Part shown: positions 39,412 to 53,278 of the stretch, one piece after another
Layout: every line of letters begins with the position of its first letter
Position numbering within the stretch: position 1 is the first letter of the stretch
NCBI GenBank assembly: GCA_019155185.1
Contig: CM032799.1
Span: 401,001 to 465,000, forward strand
Direction: 5' to 3'
Source: Beaufortia kweichowensis
Taxonomy: Eukaryota > Chordata > Actinopteri > Cypriniformes > Gastromyzontidae
Length of the DNA: 64,000 nt
Notes under the pieces: generated by a model
The model's database searches: none
The model's input: only the letters and a program-made list of their open reading frames with translations
Told to the model about the DNA's origin: nothing
Made by a program: the position numbers and the translations under genes

Positions 39412-41521
39412 TTTCGTCTGGGTCTGAGTATATGAGGGTAGTCAAATCCACTTCCTCTGAGTGCCCACTTCGTTCTTCCTCCTTCTTCCTCCTTAATTGC
39501 AGTGAAGTGCAGATGAAAGAGTGGAGAGAAGGAGCATGAGATTTCTTTCTTTTTAAAGCCTCGGCTCTCGAGCCGTGAATCCGAGCTTTGCTTTCTATTA
39601 GTGGTCTCTCTCTCTCTGTGTGTGTATATATGTGTGTGTCTTAGGGATATGAGCTCTTTTTCCAGCAGCGCTCGGAGAATTTGCCATAAGAGCAAAGTAC
39701 TCCGGGAAACCTTTTCTTTTTTCTTTGGCCTTAATATACAGACCACAGGTCCCTCCACACCCCAATACCACATCTCCTTCATTCCAGAACAAATACTTAA
39801 ACTTTCCTCCTCGAGTCATGGAAAACCCCTCCGCTGCCAAAACCAGGAAATACTTTGAATGGAAAAATTGAATGTTGGATATTGTATTTTCTTTTTTATT
39901 TTCACAGCGTCTTTCATGCAGAACCTCTTAGATGTTTGCTGTCTGAAACCGTTGGTGAAAACTTTGAAAACGGTTATTGTTCACTATTAAATAAATCATA
40001 TATCTTTGGACTGTAAAATTTGACGTGTTTTCACGTGTTTTGCTTCACACTTGTATGACTTGTCTTCTTTTTTTTTGGATATTAGACACAGCAGTGGCGT
40101 TTGGTGTGACTGACATCAAACCAGGAGTGAAGCGTTTTGCTTTGGCAAACTTGAATATGCATGTGTGATGTGCATTTAGGACCGTTTATCCTACAAAGCT
40201 ATCATATGTCTTTACAAGCCAAAGAATATAGAGTAAATTATGGTTTAAAATGGTTTTAATGTTTTCATTTTTAGGCAAACTACACCTTTAAAGAAAAGAC
40301 CAGGTTCATTAAAAAGGAATTCTTTCTCTCTCCCTATGAAATGAAGAGGTGTGAATTGTCTTCTCGGCTCAGGACCAGGTGGTTTTATTACACAGCGGTG
40401 TGTATGAGAGTAATATCCAATACCTGCTCAAGGCAAGACTCAACTGAATATTTGCGCTTGTGATTTTGACTCATCATCCATCTCTGTCTGAAATGCTTAC
40501 GGCTAAACTACTCAGAAGCCCCGCTTATCCGAACCCTTGCTGAGATGTGAAAGGTCAGCGATCGAAAATAAGATTCCCAACTCTAAAAACCAAAGGCATC
40601 GATTTTTGCATCTACAGTAAAATCTGATTGGACTGAAGCATTTCGCTTCTCAGCCTTAACACAGAGTTGCCCTTGTCTACTGATCATCTTTAAAATAAAA
40701 CGCCACTGGTGTGAGTTAGCAGACAGTAGAAATTGAAACCAGATGTTGGAGATGCGCACGCTGTAGATTACAATCTGTGTGCGATACGACCCTGTGTTCC
40801 TGCTTTCAGAATATGTGTTGTCTGTTTGCTAATAAGCTACATATGCAAAAACAACACTCCAGGCCTTCAACATGGGCATGTTTATTTACTTTTGCTAGAT
40901 TTCATGCATCATATGAGGAAATATTAGTTGTATCTTCATCTGTATGTGTGAAGCTTTGGGAAAACCCAAACACTTAAGTGTTTATGTGTTTATTAATGAC
41001 GAAAGTCATGCGGTTGGTTGAATAATTTTAACCTCCACTGTGATTGGTCGGTGAAGTCTTTAGTTTCAGCCGTCTAAAGCTGTTTTTCAGAGATTTGGTG
41101 TGAATCATTCAGCGATAAAAACAGCTTGTATTCAATCATTCATCTGTGAGCAAACTAAAAATCGCTGACAAGAGCCGGGCGGGAGCTCGCAGATGTGTTT
41201 GCTTGCTGTTGTTTTTCCTCACAGATCCAGACAGAAGAAAAGCGCTGATGTTTTTGCTGTCATGCCAAGAGCACAAACAGAAACAGGCTTAAAAATGTAG
41301 TGGAAATGAATGGGCTTGATGCAGGGCGCATAAACGTGTGTGGAGACGGAGGAGCTCATTTCACATGTCGATGTGTTTTATGTTTGTTTTTCAATGAGAC
41401 ATAAAGATGTCAGTGTCCACAAAGTGTGTTTTCTAATGAGGGTTCTGTTGTGTGTACGTGTAAAGCAGATCATAAAGTAGTGGAAATGTATTTAGGGCAT
41501 GTGTGCTGAACAAGCTCTTTT

Positions 41522-41525
<4 letters not shown>

Positions 41526-41554
<29 letters not shown>
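41526..41554 (+). repeat. (GT)n microsatellite
   Basis: About 14 GT units. Complementary to the CA tract 50 bp downstream. Confidence 0.96.
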
Positions 41555-41557
<3 letters not shown>

Positions 41558-41602
41558 TGTCTCCTCACCTCCAGCAACCTCAGATTGCTCAGAGACTGAG
41601 TT

Positions 41603-41605
<3 letters not shown>

Positions 41606-41632
<27 letters not shown>
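41606..41632 (+). repeat. (CA)n microsatellite
   Basis: About 13 CA units, the inverted partner of 41526-41554. Confidence 0.96.
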
Positions 41633-41636
<4 letters not shown>

Positions 41637-41711
41637 ACACACACAGATAAATAGATTACATAGATAAATAGAAACAGATAAATGCTTACAGTCTAAAAGA
41701 ACAGTCTACAG

Positions 41712-42024
<313 letters not shown>

Positions 42025-44867
42025 CTTGGCTCTCTTTCAGTGGTTCCTCTTCTCTCCATAAATCACTCATTCAGAAACTGGGATATTTCCCAGAACCTTT
42101 TCTTTAATAAATATCAGGCTTTTACATATTTTAGTTTCTTTTTAAAAGGCATCCCTTTCCAGTGCGGAGATTGTGTGTTAGTGTGTGTGTGTAGATGGAT
42201 GTTTTGTTTCATGGATCTTTGGTCCTGATTTACTAATAATTGCAGACAAGTGTTCTTACTTTCTTTCAGTATCATGCCAGTGGATTTGCAGGTGTATAAA
42301 AACATATTTTCTGGTAACAGTAGGGTTTTTCTTGTTGAACTAGTAATGAACTACACTTCTTCAGTGTTTTTTGTTTGTTTAATTTAACATACACTACATT
42401 TTACCAGTTAATGCACAATGAACTAAACTAAACAATTTGTGTTAACGTACATCAATAAATATATATATGTATATATGTAATATATTCAAAAGCAAAAGTC
42501 ATTTTGGAAGGTTAATTCTATGAAGGAAATACTTTTGTATGTGGTTTAGAATAGCTCTGTAATATTAGTTTCAGTGAAATGTTGCAAACCTTGATCTGCA
42601 AAACCTCAAAGCTGTCATTTTAGATTTCTCTTCTGTTATTATAGCAGCCAAAAATAGTGGAATTAGGTGAATGTGAAAATGAATTAGTCAAGTTCACTTC
42701 TTAGTATTAACTGAAAACCCTTTACCACGTGTGCAAGAAGACATCTCTGCCCTTCATTCTAAACTTCTCAACACATTTAAAACTTTGTCGTTTTTAATTA
42801 AATCAGTCTTTTATAATCACGCTAGGCCATATTGTGATCATGATTGTATTTTGATTAATCGCGCGGCCTTGTTTTGTACCCTGGTCGTGTATAAGGCGTC
42901 TGAAGTTTGGCTGTGATGAGACTGCTGGCTGCTTATTGTCTCCGTCTCTTGTGTAATTGTGACTTTGAAAACATACAACTCACTGCCAAACACCGGCCTG
43001 TCGAGAACCCTGATGTGACACTGTTCTCTTCCTTCATCTCCTTCTCTCTGTCCCTTTCTTTGTTCATGCCCACATGCTAATGTCTGCACACGATTGAGCG
43101 GGAGTTTGTTGTTGATTCAACTTGAAAGCCGCCATATTTAGCTGATTGGAATTGATAGATTAATTTGAGCCGCGGAACGCCATCTGTTTGTTTCTCTTTG
43201 TGTGTTAGCGCATTTTCCCCAGGTGTGTTTGGATGAATACAGACGCGTCAGGATGAACTGTAGTAAAGCCACTTCTTCTGTTGTGTGACTTTTATTTGCA
43301 TGTCACTGTTGGCCACAGTTGAATTTATGGGTTTTATGCATGTCCGACCATTCTTATGCATCTTAAAAACTCAAAGTTAGACAAGTATTGGAGATGAACT
43401 AACAAGTTGTACTTGTTATTTGATAGAGAAACTGCTCATTTAGCCATATTAGTAGCACACCTTTCATTTTTGGTCACTTTGTTTTGTGCACATATTGACT
43501 GATCTTTAACATTGTCTTAATCTCAAGTAACATTCAGAGAGAACAGTATTAGCAGTTAGCATATAGAGAGCATTTTAATATTTAGCATATTGGTTTGTTC
43601 AGATAGTTTGTTTATTTAACCAATTATTGATATGCTGGTGTTGTAGAATTATAGAAATGATGGTGTTTTTGTTGTTTTTTATTCGTTGTTTTCACTGTAC
43701 ATCTTTGTGTTTAGGCTTGTCGCCCTGTTTGAGATCTTCATTGTTTGTATACAAGATATACACTTCTCTGACATTTCAACTAAATTACTTATCTGAATAT
43801 TAATATTAATAACACAATTTAGTTACATTTTCATTTGTACTTAATAGTCACATATTAACCTTTTTCAAAACGTTCGCTATTATTATTTACTTTTAATTAA
43901 CCACGTTATAAAGTTTCTTTCCCAGCATACACTAATAGACTAAATAGACTAAAAGAGGAGAACAGCTTTTTTCAAACCCAGTGGCTTGTAGATTTTTAGT
44001 TAAGAGTCCAGACACATACACATCTCGGAAACTTACATGAGGCCAAACGCACATACTCACACATACACGCAAACATACCTGCCTACACCGATGGAGGTCG
44101 TAATGAGTTTCTGATTGATCGATACGATCTTTATTACATCAGAGAGGGATGAAAGCTGGCTGGCTGGAAGGGCTGTGCTGGTATGAAGGCGTGGTGTAAT
44201 AGCATGTGCTGGTTACAGATGACCATCCATCACCCTGCACTCAAAAAGTGACAGACCCCCACCCATAACCATCACTCTGGAAAGCCTGCGACCCCTGCCA
44301 CTCCCCCGTAAACATGCTAACCCAATAAAGGTGCTTCGTAATTATGGGATGCCTTTTAAAAGTCTGCCATAGGCAATTATTAAAGCCATACATCTCCTGT
44401 AGTGAAATATCCTAACAGGCCAGGATTAAAGGTTTTTATTACCTGCTCTGTGGTGATGGATATCAGCCATGCGGCGGGGAAGGGATGTAGTCTGTACCGT
44501 AACTGGCGTATGTGTGTCTTCTCTTCCTGTTGAGTTTGATTGACAGTCGCTGGTTATTAAGGTATGTGGGAATGCAACCTATGGATAGATCTTTACTGAA
44601 CCTTGCACTTATAAACAGAGATGAAGTGCTTCTGAAAGTGACAGGGGAATACAGGTGACACTGAGACGGCTGACCTTTGAAATACTTCTTTCTCCATCTC
44701 TCTTCTTCTAACCTTCACCCTACAGAGATTATTTTTGTTGTAACAGACTCTTAAGTCATCCCTCGTTTGGCATCTCTGGACTCTTTTACAGTTTTGTTGA
44801 GAAGGGGGAGAAATGGCAGAATCCCTTTAAAGCTGCAGACTGTAAGTTGTGCCTCAATATCACCATA

Positions 44868-45082
44868 TCTGTCATCATTTTTTCACCCTTATGTCATTCA
44901 AACCCTGAATATGATTCTTTTATTTGTGGAACACAGAAGAAAGCGCTGGTTACTGCCATCCATTGACTTTCATTGTACCTCGTGTTCATACTATGAAAGT
45001 GAATGTAAAATCTCTTCTTCTGTGTTCTGCTGATGAAAGAAAGTCATACAGGTTTGACATGAGGGTGAGGAAATACATTTTA
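44868..45082. mobile_element. Fold-back MITE-type element (Angel-like)
   Basis: Left arm TCTGTCATCATTTTTTCACC and GTGGAACACAGAAGAAAG; right arm TCTTCTTCTGTGTTCTGCTG and CAGGTTTGACATGAGGGTGA, largely complementary. The sequence type is very common in cyprinids and forms a long hairpin. The name Angel is a tentative match from memory. Confidence 0.55.
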
Positions 45083-47306
45083 TTTTATAAAGTTTAATAA
45101 AAAAAGTTTTAAGAAATCTTCTATCCCATTTTGGGCTGTGAACAAATGAACCTCAAATATGTGTTTATTAGCCCCACCCCTTTTTCAGCTCATAGATTGG
45201 TTCGTTTAGGGTAAGCCTGTATCCTGAGACACATTTAGATCCCGTCCTCTGAGCCAAAAAAGTGTTTTCTAGACCTCTTGAGAGCAGCGCTCTCAAAGCC
45301 GCTTAATTCTATCAAGCGGCGTGGGACAGAGGTAATTACGCTTGTGACATGAACTGTGCTCGCACGGAGAACATTTCAGTCACACTGGCTGGTACATCAG
45401 TGGTCTGCTATTTATAAAGCTCTTCTCATTCAGCTGCAGTACAGCTCACCCACTCTTCCACTACCCCTGTATGCTTGAAGGTCCAATTAAAGACTGGGTT
45501 TCTTTGGTCATGCCTAGCAAAATTTTAGGATTAGTTCTTGGTTGGTAATATTTTGTATTCTTAAGTTCTTTTAAACTAATTTGTTAAAGTTTAAGTGTCA
45601 AAAGTTGTCAGGTGGATAGTGCATGCTTTTCAGACACAGCAAAGATCAGAACTGTTGCTTTGTAAAGATGCAGGTATTATGCACAGCTGATTTTCCTCTG
45701 TGGAGATGATAGGAAGATGATTCACAATGATTTTTTCTTCCATATACTGAAAGTAAATGAGGATCAGGTGCCAAACGGACACAAAAAGCATATTTCTATT
45801 CTATCTTCTAAAGTCATAAATATATTTTATATCACTATATCCCAGGAAACACACATACTCACTATGAATAAATGTGTCAACCAAATGCATAAATATAGAT
45901 GCATACAGTACTCAAGTTTTTATTTATAGTACGTATTTTTTATTGTAAATACCTAAATTAATACATTTGTTGACACTATGTTTTATCATTATACACAAAA
46001 GCTCTTTCATAAACATACAGTTTTTATTCTCAGATCCATTGTCACCAAGTTGGCCACTACAAGTGCTGCACATTATCATACACAGTAACTAATATAAACT
46101 GGTATTTTGCATATTTTACCACTGCTAAAGCACCGTTGTCCAATCAGCATCCAGGACCTTAATTATACATTTTATGTTCTCTAAATGTAGTTCTAAAATA
46201 AAACTTGCAAACGCGCCAGGAATAAAGTGCAAAAAAGTGTCTAAAGTTTTTGATATAATTCTTTGTCACACTTATTTTCTTTCTCATCAGACTTCATTGT
46301 GCCATCTGCTGTGATCTTCCATGAAGACTCTCTCTTCCAGCTGTGTCCTCATCTCTCTTCACCCCCTTCCTGTCTCTAGCTGTCTTTCATACTCTATCCC
46401 ATAGACCAAATTATATGTGCATACATTATTTCTGTGTGATGATCCCGAGAGCAGGGAGCGTGCAGTCGGGCCGGGCTGGACTCATCTCGTCTGGCTGTTT
46501 GGAGACCACACAGATTAAACGACTGATCCCACTTCCACTTTCATTTAAACGACCATTAGGCAAACAAAAAAGGGGCCGTGCAGGCAGAAGGCCAGGCTGA
46601 TTGGAATTCCAGTGAGCCGTACCACCTGTCGATACGATGATTTCCTGATTCATGAATGCGTTCTGGGAGCCGCAGCGCTTTAGCTAATGATTCCGGGTGT
46701 AGGAGATGCGTGGAGATGGGGTGGGGTCGACGAAAGGAAGGGATGGAGGTATGCAGAGATGGAAAAGAGAGAGATAGAGGAGAAAAGGAGATGGCCCTTT
46801 TGATGGATGGAGTAACGAGTCTCAGGCTTGGGCTCTCATCAATCTTTCCTTGCATGTTTAAAAAGTCATTTTCATTAGAGGAGAGAGAGAAAGAGAGCGC
46901 AGAAAACACTTTACATACGTACACACTCACTCACGTGTCCGGTCTTATGAAGATCCACCTTTTGGTTTTTCAACCATTATTAATGTTTCACTTTGTCTTC
47001 TACCCAGAATGCTTTGGGAAGAGGTTCAGTGGTCTCTATTGACCCACTATCTTTGATTAGCACAGAGACAAATGAGCTAGTCTTTCAGTTAAAAAAACGT
47101 CTACAGCTGCTATTTTGTGAGTCTCTGGAGCTTTTCATCAAATCGTAACATGTTATAGACATAGATTTATTAGTCTTGTAAAAGTATGGTGTTATATTTT
47201 AGTTAAGCTTAAGCACTGTATAACTAATACAGTGTTCCATTGTGTTCAAAGCTGTTAATATTACTATAAAATAATTTCATTACATAATAGACAAATCTCT
47301 TCTCAG

Positions 47307-47516
47307 GGAGTGATGGAGTGGAATTAGGACCCACGTTAGGCCTAAAGAAGTCCAGCTCTCTGGAAAGTCTGCAGACGGCAATGACGGAGGCCAAGAAAAA
47401 CGAGCTGCTGCCTTTTCACAGGCCCCGCCCACACATGGTCAGGGGGCGTGGCTGCAACGAGAGCTTCCGTGCAGCTATTGACAAATCGTATGATGGGCCG
47501 CCTGAGGATGATGACG
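47307..47516 (+). CDS. pard3b: PAR3B exon: conserved block with the aPKC-site motif
   Basis: 210-bp exon: two bases completing the shared codon, 69 codons and a final G. Acceptor TCTCAG to 47306; donor GTGAGT at 47517. It reads GPTLGLKKSSSLESLQT, a serine-rich family signature, then FHRPRPHMVRGRGC and NESFRAAIDKSYDGP, ending in acidic PPEDDD. The serine of NESFR (47462-47464) corresponds to the site in PAR3 (Ser827 in mammals) that atypical PKC phosphorylates. Mammalian PAR3B was reported not to bind aPKC although the motif is kept. The HMVRGRGC and DGP wording is why PAR3B is preferred over PAR3. The best-conserved exon outside the PDZ domains. Confidence 0.97.
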
Positions 47517-48364
47517 GTGAGTTCCCACAATGCAACAGCAACACTCATAAGATAAAGGTGCGATTTAGTGGGTTTGAAGAGAATTATGAAAACAGATAAC
47601 AACAAAGCAATGTTCAACAAGATACCTATATAAAAAAGTCACCAGATATTTTATCGAAAAATAGTAAAGTTTGTGTTCAGCTAAAGAAAGGAAGTCATAT
47701 ACATCTGGGAGGGCATGTGGGTTAAGTTAGGAAAATGATTTTTTTTATCTCTTTTTAGAAATGTGTGTAGATAGACATGGTCGTCCTTGCAAAAACTGTT
47801 CAGACTGTTTATTTATGTGAGTTTTTGTTGCAAACTAAAGTTCACCACAAAAGTTTGACAGACGTTTTAAGCGTTTTACCATAAACTTGCAGTAAACGTT
47901 TGATTAGAATGGACAGTTTTCCTCTACTGGCAAACCTGCGGCGGCAGCTGTTATACTTCACCGAGGTAAAATGATTATTCATTTAAGTTATTTTACTTGC
48001 AAATCTGAAATAAAACAACAAGGCATTTGAACCAAGTTTAAGCAAAACGCTTTCAATTAACCAAAAACTTTTTGAATGCTTTTCACTCAACTTTCAATAC
48101 ACAGGTGGTGCGATTCATCAGTAATACAGCAATGTGTTCAGTCAGACTGTAAATGTGCGACACAGTGCGGCTGTTGAGGAAGAGTAATGGAGAGTAAAGT
48201 GTTTGGCTTTGTCTCTGTCATGTGTTTCCTCTTCCTTCACACCGGCCTAATTGGGCCTTCCTGAGACGACAGACAGACAGACATGTGCTGAAAGACAGAG
48301 AGCGTGTGAGACAGGTTCTTCATTATGGTCAGTGTGAACAGATACTCCACAGCTGAAGAGTTTA

Positions 48365-49160
48365 CATCCTCACATACACACATCCTCACATACACACATC
48401 CTCACATACACACATACACACATCCTCACATACACACATCCTCACATACACACATCCTCACATACACACATACACACATCCTCACATACACACATCCTCA
48501 CATACACACATCCTCACATACACACATCCTCACATACACACATCCTCACATACACACATCCTCACATACACACATCCTCACATACACACATCCTCACATA
48601 CACACATACACACATACACACATACACACATCCTCACATACACACATCCTCACATACACACATCCTCACATACACACATCCTCACATACACACATCCTCC
48701 ACATACACACATCCTCACATACACACACATACACACATCCTCACATACACACATCCCCACATACACACATACACACATACACACATACACATCACATACA
48801 CACATACACACATACACACATCCTCACATACACACATCCTCACATACACACATCCTCACATACACACATACACACATCCTCACATACACACATACACACA
48901 TCCTCACATACACACATCCTCACATACACACATACACACATCCTCACATACACACATCCTCACATACACACATACACACATCCTCACATACACACATACA
49001 CACATCCTCACATACACACATACACACATCCTCACATACACACATACACACATCCTCACATACACACTAATCCTCAGTACACACATCCTCATGATGGTCC
49101 TATACACACATCCTCATACACACATACACACATCCTCACATACACACATCCCCACAGTCA
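48365..49160 (+). repeat. Minisatellite built from two 8-nt words
   Basis: About 100 consecutive octamers, nearly all either CATCCTCA or CATACACA. The common period is the 16-mer made of one of each, with extra runs of CATACACA inserted irregularly. Early copies are near perfect; the 3' end (after about 49065) is degraded. The 433-codon open frame across it is a repeat artefact. Confidence 0.95.
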
Positions 49161-49372
49161 CACACCTGCGTCTAACTTTCTTAATCACAGAATTCAAGTG
49201 AATAAACTCTTATGTGTTTGTTATGAAAAACACCGACGTTTTAAACTAAGATCTGATTCACTAATGCAAGTCGTGATGGTTATGAGTTCATCGCTTCAAA
49301 ACAAACTCATTAACACAAATTATCAGGTTATTTTCTTGTTCACTCATCAATGCATGATTACATCTGCTGTTC

Positions 49373-49570
<198 letters not shown>

Positions 49571-50999
49571 TTCTTGACCTGGTCAAGAAAACAGCAGCAT
49601 TAATAACGACTGAGGACAGTGATTAGACACACTTCTCATCACTGTCTCTGTAGTGGGTTGATGATCTGCCGGATCTTATTCTTGCTTTTCAACATTGTAT
49701 CTCAACTAGACACTGTGTGTATGAATATGCAGTTATTTACATGTGGGCAATTCCAGTGTTCTGAATGTGTCCAGTCAAAACTTGAAATATAACTACACGC
49801 GTTATGGATGTGACAAAAAAGAACACATGTTTTTGAGAGACATTATACTTCATGTAGGATTCATGTCAATTAAAATGCACAAACCGGAAGCAATAACACC
49901 CAACAAATGGAGAAGAGATGACTCTTCAAAGAACATCAAATAGTTATTTACATTTGAATGTTCATGTGTTCATTTATGAGGAATATGAACTGTTATGGAT
50001 GAGATCATTCTGAAAACGGCACTTTACCTGACTATGAAAAATCGTGATTTAAACAAAAAAATGCTTTAAAAACGTCTTCACGTGAGGAATCAAATATTTA
50101 CACCTAAGCTATCAGCAAGATATAAAACATCTTTCATGGTGAGGTTTCATGGAATTGCCCATATGTATGTTTATCAGGTTACTCATACAGGTTCATGTCA
50201 CATTTCTTCATGACCTACTGGTTGCCATTCTTGAGCTACCGCAAAAGTAAGCGTTAAGAGGATGCAGTCTACATATAAAGTCTTCTAGAGAAGAACGCAT
50301 ATAAATATCAAAGGCCATACATCAGTGAGGTTGATAAACAGAGATTTATTTCTCTTTGAAATGGTTAGTATTATTTTGCTTTGAGCTCAGAGCAGTGTCA
50401 TTATAGCTTTATTATGTAAGGCTCTCAGAGCAGACGCTCTCTTAAAGGGTTTTCATTTTCAGACGAGAGCATGATGGGAAGTATCGCTCCTGTTTTCTTT
50501 ATCCCCTCTCTCTCAGCCTGACGTGCCATTTTTTTCCAGCGTTCTCCATTGTGTGGAGCGGATTGATATTTACAATAAGCCTTTGCGCCGGTCTGAACAA
50601 AAGAGTTTTCTGATGTATATTAGAGAAGTGGGAGCTGGTGCGGGCCTTTGAGAATCCTCTGTGTCTCTGAATAATAGGGCGACTGTACAGTCATTACCGG
50701 AGCGCTCGCTGTTGTGCTGGTTTAAATGGCGGATCTGCGTTTGTTTGTGTTGAAATCAGGCCGCAGGGGAAACGGATGCCACTCTTGTGGCCTTGGATTG
50801 AGCCTCGGAAGAACGACTCATCCTTGAACCTGATAGTTAATCTGAAGTGTGTGATGTTTGTTTGTTTGTTTGCATAAGCGAGGCTCAGGAAAAGCTTGGT
50901 ATTTATTTATTTTAGTTTATTATTCATTTGGGTGAAATCTCTCATCAGTTATGCAAGTCAACCTTTCTGAGAGGTCTTTTGGGTATTTAAATATTTTCA

Positions 51000-51400
51000 T
51001 GAATTTTTTCATCTTTTATTTTTTTAATTTTAAGATATTTATATAAATGTCATTAACATTTTTTGTTATTGTTTTGTTAGTCTGTTAACCTGTTACCTGT
51101 CACTGCATAAATTGAGCATACCGTACACATGGACATTTTTTTTTTATTTTAGGTATTTAAAAAAAACATTAACATGAAAATTTAAAATATTTGTTATTGT
51201 TATTGTAATAATTGTTATTGTTTTGTTTTTAAGAGTCTGTTACCTGTCAATGCACAAATTAAGCATACAAATACATTTTTAGATTTTTTAACTTTTTATT
51301 AATTTTTTTCATCTTTAATTTTTTTTTAATTTTAGGTATTTAAAAAAACATTAACATGAACATTTTTTTATAAAGTTGACAATTTGAAACGTTTCCTTAA
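51000..51400. repeat. Two to three diverged tandem AT-rich units
   Basis: The phrases TTTTAGGTATTTAAAAAAA, CATTAACATGAA, TTGTTATTGTTTTGTT and CTGTTACCTGTCA recur about every 125-200 bp in the same order. Confidence 0.55.
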
Positions 51401-52275
51401 TATATAGTTTGTCATGATTAGATTAAAATTTAACTGTGAAGTCAATAGGAAAATAACATAAAAAAGGTGACAATTAAAGGGTTAAAGAGTATAAATAATA
51501 CCTCTTCACATTTTTTAATCTTTCCTTTGTCACATTTTGGCCTGTATGACACAACCAGCCTCCATCAATAAATGCAGGAGTGCAGGGCATCAGGACCTTC
51601 CCCTGAGCTGCATGTGGAGAGTTAGTAAGAGCTGCTGTGAGCTTATGAAAGACTGATGCTTTTTCACACGTCTCCTCATCTCTCTTTTAACACGCTCTGC
51701 GAGGCGGCCTGGTAAACGTACATCTGCTCCCAGCAGCACCGCCACCATCTGACAAACCTCAGTGTGCAGACACATAATGCGCCCGCGATTGATCGGCCCG
51801 CACACACACACAACGCCCCACAGCGGATAGCCCCTAACAGATGGTTATGTCAGCAGGTTTCCGAGTTACCAACCCTTTATTTTTTCACTTCTTCTCTTTC
51901 TCTTCTTCTTTTAAGTTTATCTGAATCCCTTCTTCATACTTCCTGATTATGATAAAGTGGACGTTTTGATGCTCCAGGGGGATAGACTGATAAAATCACA
52001 TCTTTAAAATTGCAGTAACTTTAAGTAAGATATAAGTCATCTTAGGGTTGGTGGTGTAAACCTGTTAAAAGTGTTTAAACCGCTGGGGATTTAGATATAC
52101 TGTACCGTGACAGGAACACATTATGTTATGTACATATAGGAATGACAAAGCAGTATGGAGGGATGTGAGACGTAACATATGAGACAGGTTGATGTCAGGA
52201 TGAAAAGTTTATTATAGGATGTGTTTAGACACTCAAAATGGAGTTTTGTTGTTTATGGTTGCAAAGCAATGCCTT

Positions 52276-52518
52276 CATGGAATAGTTCAATCTGTCATCA
52301 TTTATTCATGTCATTCCAAACCTGTATATATCTTTTTCTTCTGTGGAACACAAAAAAAGATATTTTAAGAAATGTCTCAGTGGGTTTGTACAATGAAAGT
52401 CAATGGGGGCCAGTGTTGTTTGGTTGCCAGCATTCTTCCAAATGTCTTTTGTGTTCTGCAGAAGAAAGAGTGTTATACAGTTTTAAAATAATAATAATCA
52501 TAAGGGTGACTAAATAAC
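52276..52518. mobile_element. Fold-back MITE-type element (Angel-like)
   Basis: Left arm AATAGTTCAATCTGTCATC, CATTCCAAACCTGTATAT and CTTCTGTGGAACACAAA; right arm GTCTTTTGTGTTCTGCAGAAG and ATAAGGGTGACTAAATAA. The loop carries AATGAAAGTCAATGGGGGCC. Ends about 150 bp upstream of the next exon. Confidence 0.6.
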
Positions 52519-52664
52519 AAATATAATTTTTACATAAAACTTGCATTTACTCAACTGAGAAAAATTAGAGTTATTCTCAGTTACTGTTATTTACTATGTA
52601 TGTGTGTATTATATTTTACAACTGCTTGATTGAGTTTTAATCGACTGTGGTTGTGTTAAAACAG

Positions 52665-52890
52665 ATGACGGTTCAGACCAGAGTTCTGGCCGAGACACTC
52701 CAGCCAGCGGCTCTTCCAGACAGGGTGCAGGAGACAATGAGGATAACAAGAAAGACAAGAAGAAGAAGGTCAAGGGCAAGAAGAAAGACAAATTGAAAAG
52801 CAAAGGAAAGGACAAAGAGAAGAAGAAAAGCGAGGAGGCCAGTGATGAGCTGGATAAGAAGACCAAAAAGAAAGGTTTCGGGTTGCTGAG
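52665..52890 (+). CDS. pard3b: PAR3B exon: acidic/serine stretch and lysine-rich basic region
   Basis: 226-bp exon: two bases completing an Asp codon, 74 codons and the first two bases (AG) of an Arg or Ser codon. Acceptor AACAG to 52664; strong donor GTAAGA at 52891. It opens DGSDQSSGRDTPASGSS, then a basic region where 18 of 27 residues are lysine (52748-52828), then ELDKKTKKKGFGLL. The KKKGFG..LR-type ending matches vertebrate PAR3B, where it continues into FGKKK on the next exon. That exon is not in the window. The basic run may contact acidic lipids or act in nuclear import; this is inference. The exon has no stop or poly-A signal, so the gene continues downstream. Confidence 0.95.
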
Positions 52891-52935
52891 GTAAGAACCT
52901 AGTTTTTCATTTTTATCTTTAACAGTTCAAGCTTT

Positions 52936-53278
52936 TCTTAAAGTGAAAGTTCACCTAAAAATGAAAATGGTCATCATTTACTCGGCCTCATTTTTATGTC
53001 CCGTGTAGCAGAAAAGGTCATCTTGTTTTAGAACTTTAACTTTTGCATGTTGTAAAAATGATTAGGGCCTGAGGCTGTCAAGCTCTAAAAAAGCAAATGA
53101 AATGGGCTTCATACAACTTGTGTTTTATATTTTAAGTCATCTTGTAAAAAATGGAGTATGTGGAAGAATCACTTTATGAAAAATATTAGAAAACGTTTTA
53201 AGAGTCATTTTGGTTTAAAACAACATGAATGTGAGTAAATGCTTCCTTTTTATTTTTGGGTGTACTGTACCTTTAAGG
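52936..53278. mobile_element. Element with fold-back ends
   Basis: The left end reads AAAGTGAAAGTTCACCTAAAA then ATGAAAATGGTCATCATTTAC. The right end has GAGTAAATGCTTCC, TATTTTTGGGTGTACTGTAC and CTTTAA. The ends are complementary in layout; the interior differs from the other copies. Confidence 0.5.

Noticed and set aside
42041..42228. Possible exon after the CT tract and CTCTCTTTCAG acceptor
   Set aside because: The 62-codon frame has no similarity to PAR3 proteins and no good in-phase donor was found.
42820..42880. GATTAATCGCGCGGCC-type motif as a regulatory site
   Set aside because: It resembles a short, widely dispersed fish repeat end and has no other support.
48365..49160. CRISPR-like regular array
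   Set aside because: Repeats are 8-16 nt with no unique spacers, in a vertebrate intron. It is a minisatellite.
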